A stretch of DNA of 6,527 nt, from positions 1 through 6,527 of the forward strand of contig JAAXQB010000377.1 of the NCBI GenBank assembly GCA_012329085.1. Reading direction: 5' to 3'. Source of the stretch: Methanosarcinales archaeon (GTDB taxonomy: Archaea > Halobacteriota > Methanosarcinia > Methanosarcinales > Methanosarcinaceae). Under the pieces are notes generated by a model. That model saw only the letters and a program-made list of their open reading frames with translations. It did no database searches and was not told the origin of the DNA. Each line of letters starts with the position of its first letter. Position 1 is the first letter of the stretch. The position numbers and the translations under genes were made by a program. Positions 6,324 through 6,527 of the stretch are shown piece after piece.

Positions 6324-6527
6324 AAATGGAAAAAGATTGGCAAACAAAAAACCCTTCGACTGGGCTCAGGGCAGACCCTTCGGCCAAGCTCAGGGCAGAA
6401 CCTTCAGCGTGGCTCATTGTAAAACTTGGTGAGGTTTGTGATGTTGGAGCTGGAAATTCTGCACCACAAAAGAAAGAACTTTTTGTTGATGGTAAATATC
6501 CATTTTTTAGAACTGCTGATGTAGGTA
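6320..6527 (+). CDS. hsdS: Type I restriction-modification specificity subunit HsdS, N-terminal part
   Basis: From ATG 6320 the frame stays open to the window edge (69 codons visible). After MKMEKDWQTK come 24 residues of repeat-derived sequence, then KLGEVCDVGAGNSAPQKKEL and KYPFFRTADVG, the typical opening of an HsdS target-recognition domain (W-x-x-x-K-L-G-E-V...G-N-S-A-P...P-F-F-R-T-x-D-V). HsdS reads the DNA target and docks HsdM and HsdR. The start overlaps the stop of the HEPN gene (ATGA, 6320-6323), implying translational coupling; an AAGGA lies 14 nt upstream (6301-6305), further than usual. A second ATG at 6326 is possible. The 3' end and the second recognition domain lie outside the window, so completeness cannot be judged. 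Confidence 0.88.
   Translation, partial: MKMEKDWQTKNPSTGLRADPSAKLRAEPSAWLIVKLGEVCDVGAGNSAPQKKELFVDGKYPFFRTADVG
6351..6416 (+). repeat. GC-rich 24-bp tandem repeat inside the hsdS start
   Basis: Two near-identical 24-bp units (6351-6374 and 6375-6398) are followed by a degraded third (6399 to about 6416). Each full unit begins ACCCTTCG, has GCTCAGGGCAG at its end, and differs only in the middle five bases. They belong in style to the CCTTCGAC...GCTCAGG short repeats seen scattered in many environmental bacterial genomes. Being 8 codons long, the unit keeps the hsdS frame and encodes NPSTGLRA, then DPSAKLRA, then EPSAWLIV. Its base composition contrasts sharply with the AT-rich DNA on both sides. 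Confidence 0.85.

Noticed and set aside
6351..6421. CRISPR array
   Set aside because: The units are directly adjacent with no spacers, only two to three copies exist, and they are translated in frame within hsdS.

Overview
The window looks like part of the genome of an AT-rich ultrasmall bacterium of the Patescibacteria/CPR (Parcubacteria-like) type. This is an inference from several signs. Spacers are almost pure A/T and genes are packed tightly (3 to 52 nt gaps, one 4-nt overlap). Shine-Dalgarno sites are nearly absent. The EF-P and the 98-residue HLDQKKPSYG...AHSGEY protein are of types I associate with this group. TGA ends three reading frames (EF-P, pyk and the HEPN gene), so the standard bacterial code fits.

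Layout. The left edge (3-275, +) holds the last 90 codons of an M48/HtpX-like zinc metalloprotease with an EF-hand-like loop. It converges, with only 3 nt between stop codons, on a leftward block at 279-1969. In transcription order that block is: a 98-aa conserved hypothetical gene (1969-1673); a 19-codon remnant of an RdgB/HAM1 nucleotide pyrophosphatase start (1654-1595); a 222-aa protein with the N-terminal helix-hairpin-helix domain of X-family DNA polymerases but no polymerase palm (1532-864); and elongation factor P with Arg32 at its tip (842-279). A 107-bp divergent spacer (1970-2076) carries a plausible leftward -10 box and a short GC-rich tract.

The rightward block (2077-6527) starts with pyruvate kinase (pyk), whose cation-site residues are unusual. 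It runs without any visible terminator into a type I restriction-modification operon: hsdM (N6-adenine methyltransferase, 3629-5080), a gene with a HEPN ribonuclease-type R-x4-H motif (5133-6323), and the start of hsdS (6320 to the window edge). hsdS overlaps the HEPN gene by ATGA. No hsdR is inside the window.

The most interesting points are the HEPN gene between hsdM and hsdS, and a GC-rich 24-bp tandem repeat sitting in frame in the first codons of hsdS. The HEPN position suggests an RNase-type effector or back-up defence guarded by the RM system, comparable in concept to PrrC and RloC. The repeat adds about 24 residues just before the first target-recognition domain. The palm-less PolX fusion and the rdgB remnant point to gene fusion and decay in the leftward block.
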